Shown piece by piece: positions 1-6,372 of a stretch of 19,151 bases of DNA. The position numbers were made by a program, and so were the translations under genes. The notes beneath the pieces are model-generated. The model had not been told where the DNA came from. It did no database searches and worked only from the letters and a program-made list of their open reading frames with translations. Numbering within the stretch: position 1 is the first letter of the stretch; each line of letters opens with the position of its first letter. The stretch comes from Kangiellaceae bacterium (GTDB lineage: Bacteria; Pseudomonadota; Gammaproteobacteria; Enterobacterales; Kangiellaceae): NCBI GenBank assembly GCA_030590405.1, contig JAUUYO010000030.1:1-19151 (forward strand), read 5' to 3'.

Positions 1-1
1 C

Positions 2-301
2 CGTTTGCATCAACAAAATAGCATTGATTCACTACAAACCGAGAATGAGATTGATGTAATTTACCTCGACCCGATGTTTCCGGAACGAAAAAAATCAGCC
101 CTGGTCAAAAAAGAGATGAGGTTGTTTAAACGGATCGCTGGAGAAGATCTTGACGCGGAACAACTGTTATTAAATGCCTTAAGTAGCAATGCCAAAAGAG
201 TCGTAGTAAAAAGACCGAAAGGAGCGCCACAACTTTCGGCCCGTAAACCTGATCATGAAATTTGGGCAAAGAAATTCCGATACGATGTGTATTTAAAATA
301 A
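2..301 (+). CDS. rsmJ: 16S rRNA (guanine1516-N2)-methyltransferase RsmJ, 3' part
   Basis: This is the C-terminal 99 residues of RsmJ; the 5' part lies outside the window. RsmJ uses S-adenosylmethionine to methylate N2 of G1516 in 16S rRNA in the cytoplasm. The frame is already open at base 2 and the TTG at 5 is only an artefact of the window edge. Visible motifs are IYLDPMFPERKKSALVKKEM, which carries the catalytic-loop DPMFP signature, and VVVKRPKGAP followed by a KPDHEIWAKKFRYDVYLK tail; these match the end of the family in order and spacing. The family is usually about 250 residues, so about 60% is missing here through truncation by the window, not through decay. Confidence 0.92.
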   Translation, partial: RLHQQNSIDSLQTENEIDVIYLDPMFPERKKSALVKKEMRLFKRIAGEDLDAEQLLLNALSSNAKRVVVKRPKGAPQLSARKPDHEIWAKKFRYDVYLK

Positions 302-303
302 TA

Positions 304-331
304 ACGATGCAGAAAAAAACGATGCAGAAAA
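304..331 (+). repeat. Duplicated 13-mer acgatgcagaaaa
   Basis: Two perfect copies of acgatgcagaaaa occur at 304-316 and 319-331, separated by two A residues. Each copy carries an ATG in the same frame. It is probably a slippage duplication. Confidence 0.7.
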
Positions 332-464
332 TAAATAAAATTCTAATCGAAATAGCTCGCCTGTAAATGCGGGAATTGTTGTCAACAAACTATTATTGAA
401 ATTGGGTTTTAAACTAACCGAAAAATATGAAAGAAATGGGTTTAAGCTAAATTGTTATGAGTAA
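307..464 (+). pseudogene. Possible frameshifted small gene between rsmJ and selO
   Basis: An ATG at 307, repeated at 322 by a duplicated 13-mer, opens a short frame ending at TAA 364-366 (tail KINKILIEIARL). One base out of phase, a second frame is open from 339 to TAA 462-464 and reads VNAGIVVNKLLLKLGF followed by KLTEKYERNGFKLNCYE. The second frame has no ATG of its own but has the composition of a real, lysine-rich small protein. The two frames join naturally near CTGTAAAT at 361-368, so this could be one gene of about 50 residues with a single frame break, or a remnant. I do not recognise the product. It ends four bases before the selO start. Confidence 0.3.
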
Positions 465-467
465 AAT

Positions 468-2075
468 GTGAAAAATAGTCTTAACTTTGAAAATCATTTT
501 GTCGAACAGCTTCCCGCTGATGCGGTGCAAGATGTTTTCCCACGGCAGGTTGCCAATGCCTGTTATTCCTTTGTGACTCCCAACAAAACGGCTAAGCCGT
601 CATTGGTTTGTGTGTCTGACGATATGGCAAAAATATTCAATCTATCTGACACTGATCAGCAGTCTGATGAATTTAAATATCTTTTTAGTGGAAACTTAAT
701 TTTTGACGACATGCAACCTTATGCAATGTGTTACGGCGGCCACCAGTTTGGCAATTGGGCCGGTCAACTTGGTGATGGTCGTGCGATCAATTTAGGCGAA
801 GTGATTGATCAATTCGGCACTCGTCAAACATTGCAATTAAAAGGGGCTGGACTGACGCCTTATTCCAGAACTGCCGATGGCCTGGCGGTACTTAGATCGT
901 CGATCAGAGAGTTTTTATGCAGCGAAGCGATGTTTTATCTGGGTGTGCCAACCACCCGGGCTTTGAGTTTGATATTAACTGGTGACAAGGTTATGCGAGA
1001 CATGTTTTATGATGGTAATACCCAGTTAGAACAGGGAGCTGTTGTCTGCCGAGTATCGCCATCATTTATTCGATTTGGTAGTTTTCAGATTCACGCAAGT
1101 AGGAACGAAACTGAAATTGTTAAACAGCTCGCTGATTTTTCTATCCGGAATAATTTCCCTCATTTAACTGAGCCTGATGTTGAAGCGTATGGTATTGAAA
1201 TTTATGAGCAATGGTTCGATGAAATTTGCCAGTCTACAGTAAAGTTAATGGTTGACTGGATGCGAGTGGGTTTTGTGCATGGCGTGATGAATACCGATAA
1301 TATGTCGATACTGGGTCAAACTATCGATTATGGCCCCTATGGCTGGTTAGAGGGGTATGAGCCAGGTTGGACACCCAATACCACCGATGTACAAAGCAAG
1401 CGATATTGTTATGGCAATCAGCCGCAAGTCGCTCATTGGAACTTATTTCAACTAGGCAATGCAATTGCTTCATTGGTCGGCAGAGTCGAGGCGTTAGAAA
1501 CGTCACTAGCCTCCTTTGCGGAAGATTACAGTGAGCTATCTCAAACAATGTATGCCGATAAATTAGGACTCGGTGAACACCACGGAGCAGCGGATCAAAC
1601 ATTCATTGATGAGCTATTTGAAATGTTGCAAATGACTGAAACGGATATGACGATTTTTTTCCGTTGTCTTGCGAAAATTAAAAGGTCTGAAAATTATGCA
1701 GACTATCAGCTTCTGGAGATTATTAAGCCAGCTTATTATCAGTCCAAAGAGTTAGATGATTCACAAAACAATTGCCGAATAGCGATTATCAAGTGGCTTA
1801 GAAAATATCTGGGACGGATTTGTTACCAAAAATTAGCGGATGAAAAACGAATTAAAAAAATGAATCAAGCCAATCCGAAATATATTTTAAGAAATTATCT
1901 GGTGCAAGTGGCGATCGATAAAGCCAATGACGGTGATTATTCTGAAATAGAAAAATTGTTAGAGATCATGAAAAAACCTTACGATGAACAAAATGAATAT
2001 GAAGCTTATGCCGCAAAAAGGCCTGAATGGGCGAGAAATAGAGCTGGTTGCTCGATGTTATCTTGTAGCTCTTAA
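468..2075 (+). CDS. selO: Protein adenylyltransferase SelO (YdiU/UPF0061)
   Basis: This pseudokinase-fold enzyme transfers AMP from ATP to Ser/Thr/Tyr of target proteins; E. coli SelO is linked to redox homeostasis. The 535-residue product is in the family range. Visible motifs are YGGHQFGNWAGQLGDGRA (about residue 88), LKGAGLTPYSRTADG with the ATP-contacting Lys at about 125, RSSIREFLCSEAM, RVSPSFIRFGSFQ, and HGVMNTDNMSILG...IDYGPYGW. In the last motif D277 fits the catalytic base, and N278 and D287 fit the metal ligands. The C-terminus ends in GCSMLSCSS, the conserved cysteine tail. The GTG at 468 is the only start that keeps the N-terminal FPRQVANACYSFV block; the ribosome site before it is weak, and an ATG two bases upstream is closed at once by a stop. 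Confidence 0.95.
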   Translation: MKNSLNFENHFVEQLPADAVQDVFPRQVANACYSFVTPNKTAKPSLVCVSDDMAKIFNLSDTDQQSDEFKYLFSGNLIFDDMQPYAMCYGGHQFGNWAGQLGDGRAINLGEVIDQFGTRQTLQLKGAGLTPYSRTADGLAVLRSSIREFLCSEAMFYLGVPTTRALSLILTGDKVMRDMFYDGNTQLEQGAVVCRVSPSFIRFGSFQIHASRNETEIVKQLADFSIRNNFPHLTEPDVEAYGIEIYEQWFDEICQSTVKLMVDWMRVGFVHGVMNTDNMSILGQTIDYGPYGWLEGYEPGWTPNTTDVQSKRYCYGNQPQVAHWNLFQLGNAIASLVGRVEALETSLASFAEDYSELSQTMYADKLGLGEHHGAADQTFIDELFEMLQMTETDMTIFFRCLAKIKRSENYADYQLLEIIKPAYYQSKELDDSQNNCRIAIIKWLRKYLGRICYQKLADEKRIKKMNQANPKYILRNYLVQVAIDKANDGDYSEIEKLLEIMKKPYDEQNEYEAYAAKRPEWARNRAGCSMLSCSS

Positions 2076-2101
2076 ATCTTAAGTCAGCAGCTTAGCTTAA
2101 A

Positions 2102-2614
2102 TTAAACTAAAGTGATCAACGAATAATAAAACCGGCTGGTTTTTTTAGATTTTACTTGTCGCCACTCCTCATCGAATTTAACAGTAGAACTGGCGTTTTC
2201 TTGCTCAACATAAACTAATGCGCCTTTTGCAAGATGAGGCTTAATTTGAGTAAGAATTGAATTTAACATGTCTTTTTCAAAAGGAGGATCTAAAAACACC
2301 AGGTCAAACAATTGCTGATTGTTACTCAGGAACTGCTCTGCCTTTTGGTTAATCACTTTGGCATTATCAATTGATAGAGTCGCCAAATTTTTCTTCAGAC
2401 TATCGGTAGCTCGTTTACTGGCATCGACTAAAGTCACCGAGCCTGCCCCTCTCGAAATCGCCTCAATGCCAAGCGCGCCGCTACCTGCATACAAATCCAG
2501 ACAGGTCGCACCATGAATGTCGGCTGACAACCAGTTAAACAGGGTTTCTCTAACCCGATCCAGGGTCGGGCGTAGTCCTTCGCCATCTGAAAAGTTGATT
2601 TTTCGACCGCGCAT
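2102..2614 (-). CDS. rsmD: 16S rRNA (guanine966-N2)-methyltransferase RsmD (start uncertain)
   Basis: RsmD methylates N2 of G966 in 16S rRNA on assembled 30S particles. The 170-residue frame shows LRPTLDRVRETLFNWL, the SAM-binding DLYAGSGALGIEAISRGA and the catalytic LVFLDPPFE. It converges on selO. The ATG at 2614 gives a protein about 25 residues shorter than E. coli RsmD (198). In the same frame upstream of it the DNA encodes SQVRIIGGS joined to MRGRKI, matching the conserved RIIGGQWRGRKL block, so the ancestral start lies further upstream. The only upstream ATG, at 2689, is followed immediately by TAA. No GTG, TTG or CTG lies between. Function as a full-length enzyme is therefore uncertain; see the separate entry. 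Confidence 0.88.
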   Translation of the reverse strand: MRGRKINFSDGEGLRPTLDRVRETLFNWLSADIHGATCLDLYAGSGALGIEAISRGAGSVTLVDASKRATDSLKKNLATLSIDNAKVINQKAEQFLSNNQQLFDLVFLDPPFEKDMLNSILTQIKPHLAKGALVYVEQENASSTVKFDEEWRQVKSKKTSRFYYSLITLV

Positions 2615-2689
2615 CGAACCGCCAATAATTCTGACCTGGCTTTGTTGCCTGGATTGTTCTCTGGTTTTTGCGGATTTGGATTGTTACAT
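2615..2689 (-). other. rsmD: Conserved RsmD N-terminus encoded upstream of the annotated start, with TAA as codon 2
   Basis: Reading the minus strand from 2689 gives ATG TAA, then 23 sense codons (QSKSAKTREQSRQQS, then QVRIIGGS) running into the ATG at 2614. Changing the TAA at 2686-2684 to a sense codon such as AAA would give a natural 195-residue RsmD. What is seen is the stop and the conserved peptide. Whether it is a real mutation, a sequencing error, or use of a rare ATT start (2629-2624 holds two ATT codons) is open. Confidence 0.6.
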
Positions 2690-2836
2690 TTTCAACTTCA
2701 GGTATTCGTTTTTCTAATGTGCAGATCATAACTGATAGCTATGCTGCTTGAAAACCACATTTCCAGCTTGTCTGGGTATAAACTTCAAAATTCTTATAAT
2801 CTCTTGATGAACCAATGTCACATACGGAATTTTTTT

Positions 2837-2860
2837 TGCGACTAACGGTTCGCATTTTTT
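2837..2860 (+). terminator. Weak hairpin plus T-run upstream of the HisA-like gene
   Basis: TGCGA (2837-2841) pairs with TCGCA (2850-2854) around an 8-base loop and is followed by six T (2855-2860). A 5-bp stem is marginal. It lies about 110 bases before the HisA-like start on the same strand, so it could end a short leader transcript. No leader gene is seen. The rest of 2690-2932 shows nothing I can assign. Confidence 0.25.
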
Positions 2861-2971
2861 GGCAATTGATCTATAGTTAAGGTAACAGTCAACCTTCTAG
2901 AAAAATCAGTTGAAAGCGTTTTTATTTAAAATTTGATTGATCGATCTAGCACCAATCATTGGGGATCTATT

Positions 2972-3736
2972 ATGCAGTTAGTTCCAGTTCTGGAAATTCG
3001 TCACGCTAAATGTGTTCACACGGAGCACAAAAATCGCTTTGTTGATCATGTGGTTAGCGAGGATCCAATTGAAACCGTCGGAAATTGGGCCGAAAAAGGG
3101 ATTAAGCGAATTCATTTTGTGGATGTGGATGCGATCGAGACGGGCGAGCCTTGTAATGTGGACCTGCTAAGCAAAATTAAACAACACTACCCACAGATTG
3201 AAATTCAAGTTATTGGCGGGATCAAGAATGTTGATTCGGCGTTTATCTGGATGGATGCTGGCGCGGATTTTTTGGTGTTAAATGGTAAAGCGATCAGACA
3301 AAAAGATTTATTGACTGATATTTGTGTCGAGTTTCCAGCCAAAGTACTGGTTGAAATTGGTAGTCGACAAGGCTGTGTTGGAATGGGTTCTGGCGAGCCA
3401 ACCTTCGATATTAAGTTATTGGCCAATCAGCTAGAAGAAGACGGAGTCGTTGGTCTGCTGGTGACCGAAGTGCCATCACAAGGGCACGTTAATTCCTTAA
3501 ATTTACTTAGCGTTAATCAACTATCTCAAGGGGTCGAGTTGCCTATTTTTGCCAATGGCGGTATCGAAAAAATGGCTGATCTTAAATTATTGTTGGAAAA
3601 CCATGCTGAAAAGCTCACCGGGATTTTGCTTGGCAAAGTGGTTCATCAGGATGCCTTTTGCCTGAATCAAGCGCAGCAGATGTTAAACGAATATCAGGTG
3701 GGCGCTGCTCAGGAGCCGATACCGGTAGCCATCTAA
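2972..3736 (+). CDS. HisA/HisF-family TIM-barrel protein, catalytic residues altered
   Basis: The 254-residue product follows the HisA half-barrel pattern: LVPVLEIRHAKCV at the first strand, IHFVDVDAIETGEP at the second, QVIGGIKNVDSA with the first phosphate-binding Gly pair (82-83), and PIFANGGIEKMADL with the second (196-197). HisA isomerises ProFAR in histidine synthesis using Asp8 and Asp127 (Thermotoga numbering). Here residue 8 is Glu, the region of the second Asp reads LVEIGSRQG with Gly130 at the aligned site, and the usual TDI.RDG motif is TEVPSQG (165-171). No other his gene is nearby. This fits a paralogue with a different substrate, not the histidine enzyme. The ATG at 2972 is chosen over the TTG at 2933 because GGGGA at 2960-2964 is well spaced and the barrel begins there. 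Confidence 0.8.
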   Translation: MQLVPVLEIRHAKCVHTEHKNRFVDHVVSEDPIETVGNWAEKGIKRIHFVDVDAIETGEPCNVDLLSKIKQHYPQIEIQVIGGIKNVDSAFIWMDAGADFLVLNGKAIRQKDLLTDICVEFPAKVLVEIGSRQGCVGMGSGEPTFDIKLLANQLEEDGVVGLLVTEVPSQGHVNSLNLLSVNQLSQGVELPIFANGGIEKMADLKLLLENHAEKLTGILLGKVVHQDAFCLNQAQQMLNEYQVGAAQEPIPVAI

Positions 3737-3770
3737 ATTAGGTGTGATTGGCTGTTATCTGGGAGGGCCG

Positions 3771-4421
3771 TTACCATGAATGAGGCAAGGTTTTATGAAT
3801 GGTAATGCCATCTGAATCCTGAGTGATATAACCACCAGATCGCAAATCTTTTAAGATCCTGGCGACCATTTCTCTCGAAGCGCCAACTCGATTGGCGATG
3901 TTTTGCTGAGTCAGTTTTTCTGGGATCACCCTCACATCACCTTTTTCTACCGATAAACTCAAAAATGTCACCGCAATGCGTTGATAAACATCCATTAATC
4001 CCAGTTGACGAATAGTTTCTGTCGCATCGATTAGTCGAGTGGAGAGGTTTTCTATCAGCGCGATGGAAAAGGCCGGAAATGAAGATAAACAATGCTTGAA
4101 ATCCAATTCCTGCATAATACCAATTTTACAATCAGTCACTGTGACTACTGAGGCCGTTCGTGGAATGGATTTGATCAGACCTAATTCGCCAAAAAACTCA
4201 CCGGCTTTATGGGTATTTATAATGATTTCCTTTCCAGTGCTATCATTTAAATAAACTTTGACCTGGCCTTCCAGTAAGAAATACAGGCTATGAGAGTCAT
4301 CGCTTTCGGTGATAATCTGAGTCTTTTTATGAAAACTTCGAGAGTGGACATGTGAAAGAATATTCTCGATTTCTCCCTTTTCAAGGTAATTGAATAAATC
4401 GAAATTTGAAAGCTCAAGCAT
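3771..4421 (-). CDS. CRP/FNR-family transcriptional regulator
   Basis: This 216-residue DNA-binding regulator has an N-terminal cyclic-nucleotide-binding barrel (about 10-130) and a C-terminal winged helix. The barrel shows LYFLLEGQVKVYLND and AGEFFGELGLI...PRTASVV, where G78-E79-L80 and R88-T89 match the cAMP phosphate pocket of E. coli CRP (GEL and R82-S83). The helix-turn-helix is TQQNIANRVGASREMVARIL (171-190). R183, E184 and R188 correspond to the CRP recognition residues R180, E181 and R185, suggesting TGTGA-like half-sites. There is no N-terminal FNR-type cysteine cluster. CRP Thr127 aligns with Ala, so ligand response may differ. It converges on the HisA-like gene with a 34-base gap. 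A perfect palindrome lies 36 bases before its start. Confidence 0.9.
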   Translation of the reverse strand: MLELSNFDLFNYLEKGEIENILSHVHSRSFHKKTQIITESDDSHSLYFLLEGQVKVYLNDSTGKEIIINTHKAGEFFGELGLIKSIPRTASVVTVTDCKIGIMQELDFKHCLSSFPAFSIALIENLSTRLIDATETIRQLGLMDVYQRIAVTFLSLSVEKGDVRVIPEKLTQQNIANRVGASREMVARILKDLRSGGYITQDSDGITIHKTLPHSW

Positions 4422-4456
4422 GTTTATTCCCCGATATAGCGACTTATTTTATTAAG

Positions 4457-4470
4457 CTGGATTAATCCAG
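4457..4470. promoter_or_regulatory. 14-bp perfect palindrome upstream of the CRP/FNR gene
   Basis: CTGGATTAATCCAG equals its own reverse complement and ends 36 bases from the ATG of the divergently read regulator gene. A dimeric regulator, possibly the product itself, could bind here. It does not match the CRP (TGTGA-N6-TCACA) or FNR (TTGAT-N4-ATCAA) consensus. The remainder of 4422-4752 contains no gene I can support. Confidence 0.4.
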
Positions 4471-4752
4471 ATCCAACTAATGTAATTATTACACAGTTTT
4501 TGTGCTCAGAAATCACATTTTTTGGCTTAATTTTCACATATACTTATTGAGCAGTCCCAGATGCACCAATGTTGGAGTCGGCTAGCGCATCATTTGTGGT
4601 GTGGCGCTTTAATAAGTTATTATGCACTACTCAAAGTCTGTATTTATGAGTGATTGCTTGTTTGATAGTGAATTTTGTCAGGTCATAGACCAATATCAAG
4701 TTATTGCTCAATAATCAATCGGTACAGGCACTGAATTTAATAGGAATTTTTT

Positions 4753-5295
4753 TTGCTTCGTAATGGTTGTATCGGAAGCCAAATATTTATAATCTTCTTT
4801 TCGCTTTTTTGCCTTTATGCAAATGCGGCGAGTAATAAAGAATTTGGTAGCCAGAATAACATCTATTTATCTGACTGGGCTCGATTAAAGCATCAAGCTG
4901 AATTGGGCGATCCTGCGGCATTATTTGTTTTGGGGAATTTCTATTATCAGCCACCTAAAGGTAGTAGTTTCAGGCTTGACCTCAAAAAATCAGCAGAATA
5001 CTATTTTAAATCCGGTATCAGAGGTCATGCTGCTGCTCAATATAATCTGGCGTTGATGTTCCACGAGGGGTTAGGCGTTCAGAAAAACACCGTTGAATCT
5101 TATGCCTGGTTCAAATTAGCGTCGCTCAATCAAAGCCCTGTGGCTAAACATATCAATCGAGTTTCAGTTAAAGCCGTTATTACGATGGAGTCTCAACTTA
5201 ATGTTGAAGTATTAGCCGTGGCAAAAAATAGAGTTAATTTTTATACCAATATCATCGATAAAAAACTCTACCGAAAAGCGCCTTTCCCCGGTTAG
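4753..5295 (+). CDS. Secreted Sel1-like repeat protein
   Basis: The product has 180 residues with a clear signal peptide: a hydrophobic stretch IFIIFFSLFCLY (about 11-22) and a likely cleavage after ANA (residue 25). The mature part contains alpha-helical Sel1/TPR-like repeats, best seen in AELGDPAALFVLGNFYYQ, then KSAEYYFKSGIRGHAAAQYN, then LALMFHEGLGVQKN and ESYAWFKLASLNQ. Sel1 repeats bind partner proteins, often in envelope or signalling complexes; no catalytic residues are expected. The TTG at 4753 is the start because an in-frame stop lies at 4741-4743, the signal peptide begins here, and AGGAA at 4742-4746 is correctly spaced. The gene stands alone on this strand and its stop overlaps the end of the convergent small membrane protein by four bases. 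Confidence 0.82.
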   Translation: MLRNGCIGSQIFIIFFSLFCLYANAASNKEFGSQNNIYLSDWARLKHQAELGDPAALFVLGNFYYQPPKGSSFRLDLKKSAEYYFKSGIRGHAAAQYNLALMFHEGLGVQKNTVESYAWFKLASLNQSPVAKHINRVSVKAVITMESQLNVEVLAVAKNRVNFYTNIIDKKLYRKAPFPG

Positions 5296-5504
5296 CTATT
5301 TTTTTTGCCAAACTGAAACAGCGTATTGATAACCGAACCTATCGCTACAATAATTGCGCCAGCAATAAAAAGTTGTTGCATCAATAAAGTGTTGATAAAA
5401 GGTGTGTCCACAAAATAATTTACTAAGGCGATCAAAATAACGATAAAGCCGCTCAGGTAAAAGTATTGTGCCAGTTTCGGGATCTTGTTAAAAACAATTT
5501 TCAT
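5292..5504 (-). CDS. Small two-helix inner-membrane protein, unknown function
   Basis: This 70-residue protein begins MKIVFNKIPKLAQYFYLSGF and has two hydrophobic segments, roughly FYLSGFIVILIALVNYFV and LFIAGAIIVAIGSVINTLF, ending in a basic GKKNS tail. I do not recognise a family. The ATG at 5504 overlaps the TGA of the DUF1285 gene (ATGA), the classic arrangement for coupled translation, so I prefer it to the ATG seven codons upstream. It is the last gene of the tusA-DUF1285 run. Its 3' end overlaps the convergent Sel1 gene by four bases. What is seen is the membrane topology and coupling; any role with TusA or DUF1285 is inference. Confidence 0.65.
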   Translation of the reverse strand: MKIVFNKIPKLAQYFYLSGFIVILIALVNYFVDTPFINTLLMQQLFIAGAIIVAIGSVINTLFQFGKKNS

Positions 5505-6061
5505 ATCTCTACCGTGCCTAAACAAAAATCGATCCCGGCAGAGGAGATCTGAAGCTTTTCTTGTTGTTGATGTTTAACCATTGTAGCCTGCTCAATCAAA
5601 TGGTAATAGCAGCTGCGGCTAAAGGAAGCATATAAATTTCGTCTGACATTTATGATAGGCAAAGATTGCCTGTCAAAGAGTGAAAATTGGAGTTGCTGAG
5701 GATGGTTTAGACGGATCTTGTTATTGCAATTATCTAACATCAAATAACAATCCTGACCAGATTCTCGATAAATCTCAAAATCAACGATCACAAATGGTTG
5801 CCATTCCACCTGGATGGCCAGTTTTTCAACCGGTGTAATTAAGAAATATTGATCATCCTGTTTTATCAGCACACGAGAAAAAAATATCGATAACCGTTTT
5901 CGACTAATCGGCGAGCCGTTGTGGAGCCAGTCACCATTGGCTTTGATCAATATATCAATCTCACCACAAAATTCAGGGTTCCATTGTTCCACTGGTGGCA
6001 GCTTGTCCTCATTCGAAGAAAAATCTGCCAGAGAGTTTAAAATGCTGTGGCTTGAATTCAC
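5501..6061 (-). CDS. DUF1285-family protein
   Basis: The 186-residue cytoplasmic protein has the DUF1285 signature: LPPVEQWNPEFCGEIDILIK, then GDWLHNGSPISRKRLSIFFS, then DDQYFLITPVEKLAIQVEWQ and PFVIVDFEI. Structures of the family show a small mixed alpha/beta fold, and no reaction has been established that I know of. The GTG at 6061 is chosen because GAAGGG lies six bases before it and the TusA stop is two bases upstream. A TTG at 6082 would add seven residues inside tusA without a good ribosome site. It sits between tusA and a small membrane-protein gene, with both junctions tight enough to imply one transcript. Confidence 0.82.
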   Translation of the reverse strand: MNSSHSILNSLADFSSNEDKLPPVEQWNPEFCGEIDILIKANGDWLHNGSPISRKRLSIFFSRVLIKQDDQYFLITPVEKLAIQVEWQPFVIVDFEIYRESGQDCYLMLDNCNNKIRLNHPQQLQFSLFDRQSLPIINVRRNLYASFSRSCYYHLIEQATMVKHQQQEKLQISSAGIDFCLGTVEI

Positions 6062-6063
6062 TG

Positions 6064-6306
6064 TTAGCCCTTCTGGATCCAAAACTGATAAGGTATTTGG
6101 TCAATTTCCTTTTTAATTAATTGATGCTCCATAAATTCACAAAAGGTTGGAATATCCCGTTTTGTCGAAGGATCATCGGCGATGACTTTGAGCACCTCGC
6201 CAGAACTCATTGCCCGGATTGATTTGCGGATCATCATCACCGGCTCTGGGCATCTTAATCCTTCGGCTTCGAGTACTTGCTGGGCGAGTGGTTGGGGCTT
6301 TTCCAT
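6064..6306 (-). CDS. tusA: Sulfur-carrier protein TusA
   Basis: TusA accepts persulfide sulfur from the cysteine desulfurase IscS and passes it on for tRNA 2-thiouridine (mnm5s2U34) and, in E. coli, molybdopterin synthesis. The 80-residue protein is almost the same length as E. coli TusA (81) and has the hallmark GLRCPEPVMMIRKSIR motif with the persulfide-bearing Cys at 19, followed by VIADDPSTKRDIPTFCEFM. The start is ATG 6306; an ATG at 6312 adds two residues and is equally possible. No ribosome site precedes either. Instead a TATAAT (6324-6319 on this strand) lies six bases upstream of 6312, so the message could be nearly leaderless. rhlB ends about 60 bases upstream on the same strand. 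Confidence 0.92.
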   Translation of the reverse strand: MEKPQPLAQQVLEAEGLRCPEPVMMIRKSIRAMSSGEVLKVIADDPSTKRDIPTFCEFMEHQLIKKEIDQIPYQFWIQKG

Positions 6307-6309
6307 TAT

Positions 6310-6372
6310 CATGGCAAAATTATATCATGGCAAAATCATATCACGGTAAAATCATATCACGGTAAAAACTAT
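6310..6372 (-). repeat. Four tandem copies of a 16-bp unit before tusA
   Basis: On the plus strand the copies are catggcaaaattatat (6310-6325), catggcaaaatcatat (6326-6341), cacggtaaaatcatat (6342-6357) and a 15-base cacggtaaaaactat (6358-6372). They fill the gap between the rhlB stop and tusA. Read toward tusA, three units carry a -10-like hexamer (TATAAT once, TATGAT twice) and the unit nearest tusA also supplies the ATG at 6312. Confidence 0.85.

Noticed and set aside
3205..3426. Antisense frame in the HisA-like gene, and similar ones opposite rho, ubiD and coq7
   Set aside because: All are complementary shadows of strongly supported genes.
4500..4516. TGTGctcagaaaTCACA as a CRP operator
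   Set aside because: Spacing between half-sites is one base longer than the CRP consensus.
4561..4653. 30-codon frame beginning MHQCWSRLAH before the Sel1 gene
   Set aside because: No Shine-Dalgarno, unusual Cys/Trp/His-rich composition, nothing recognised.
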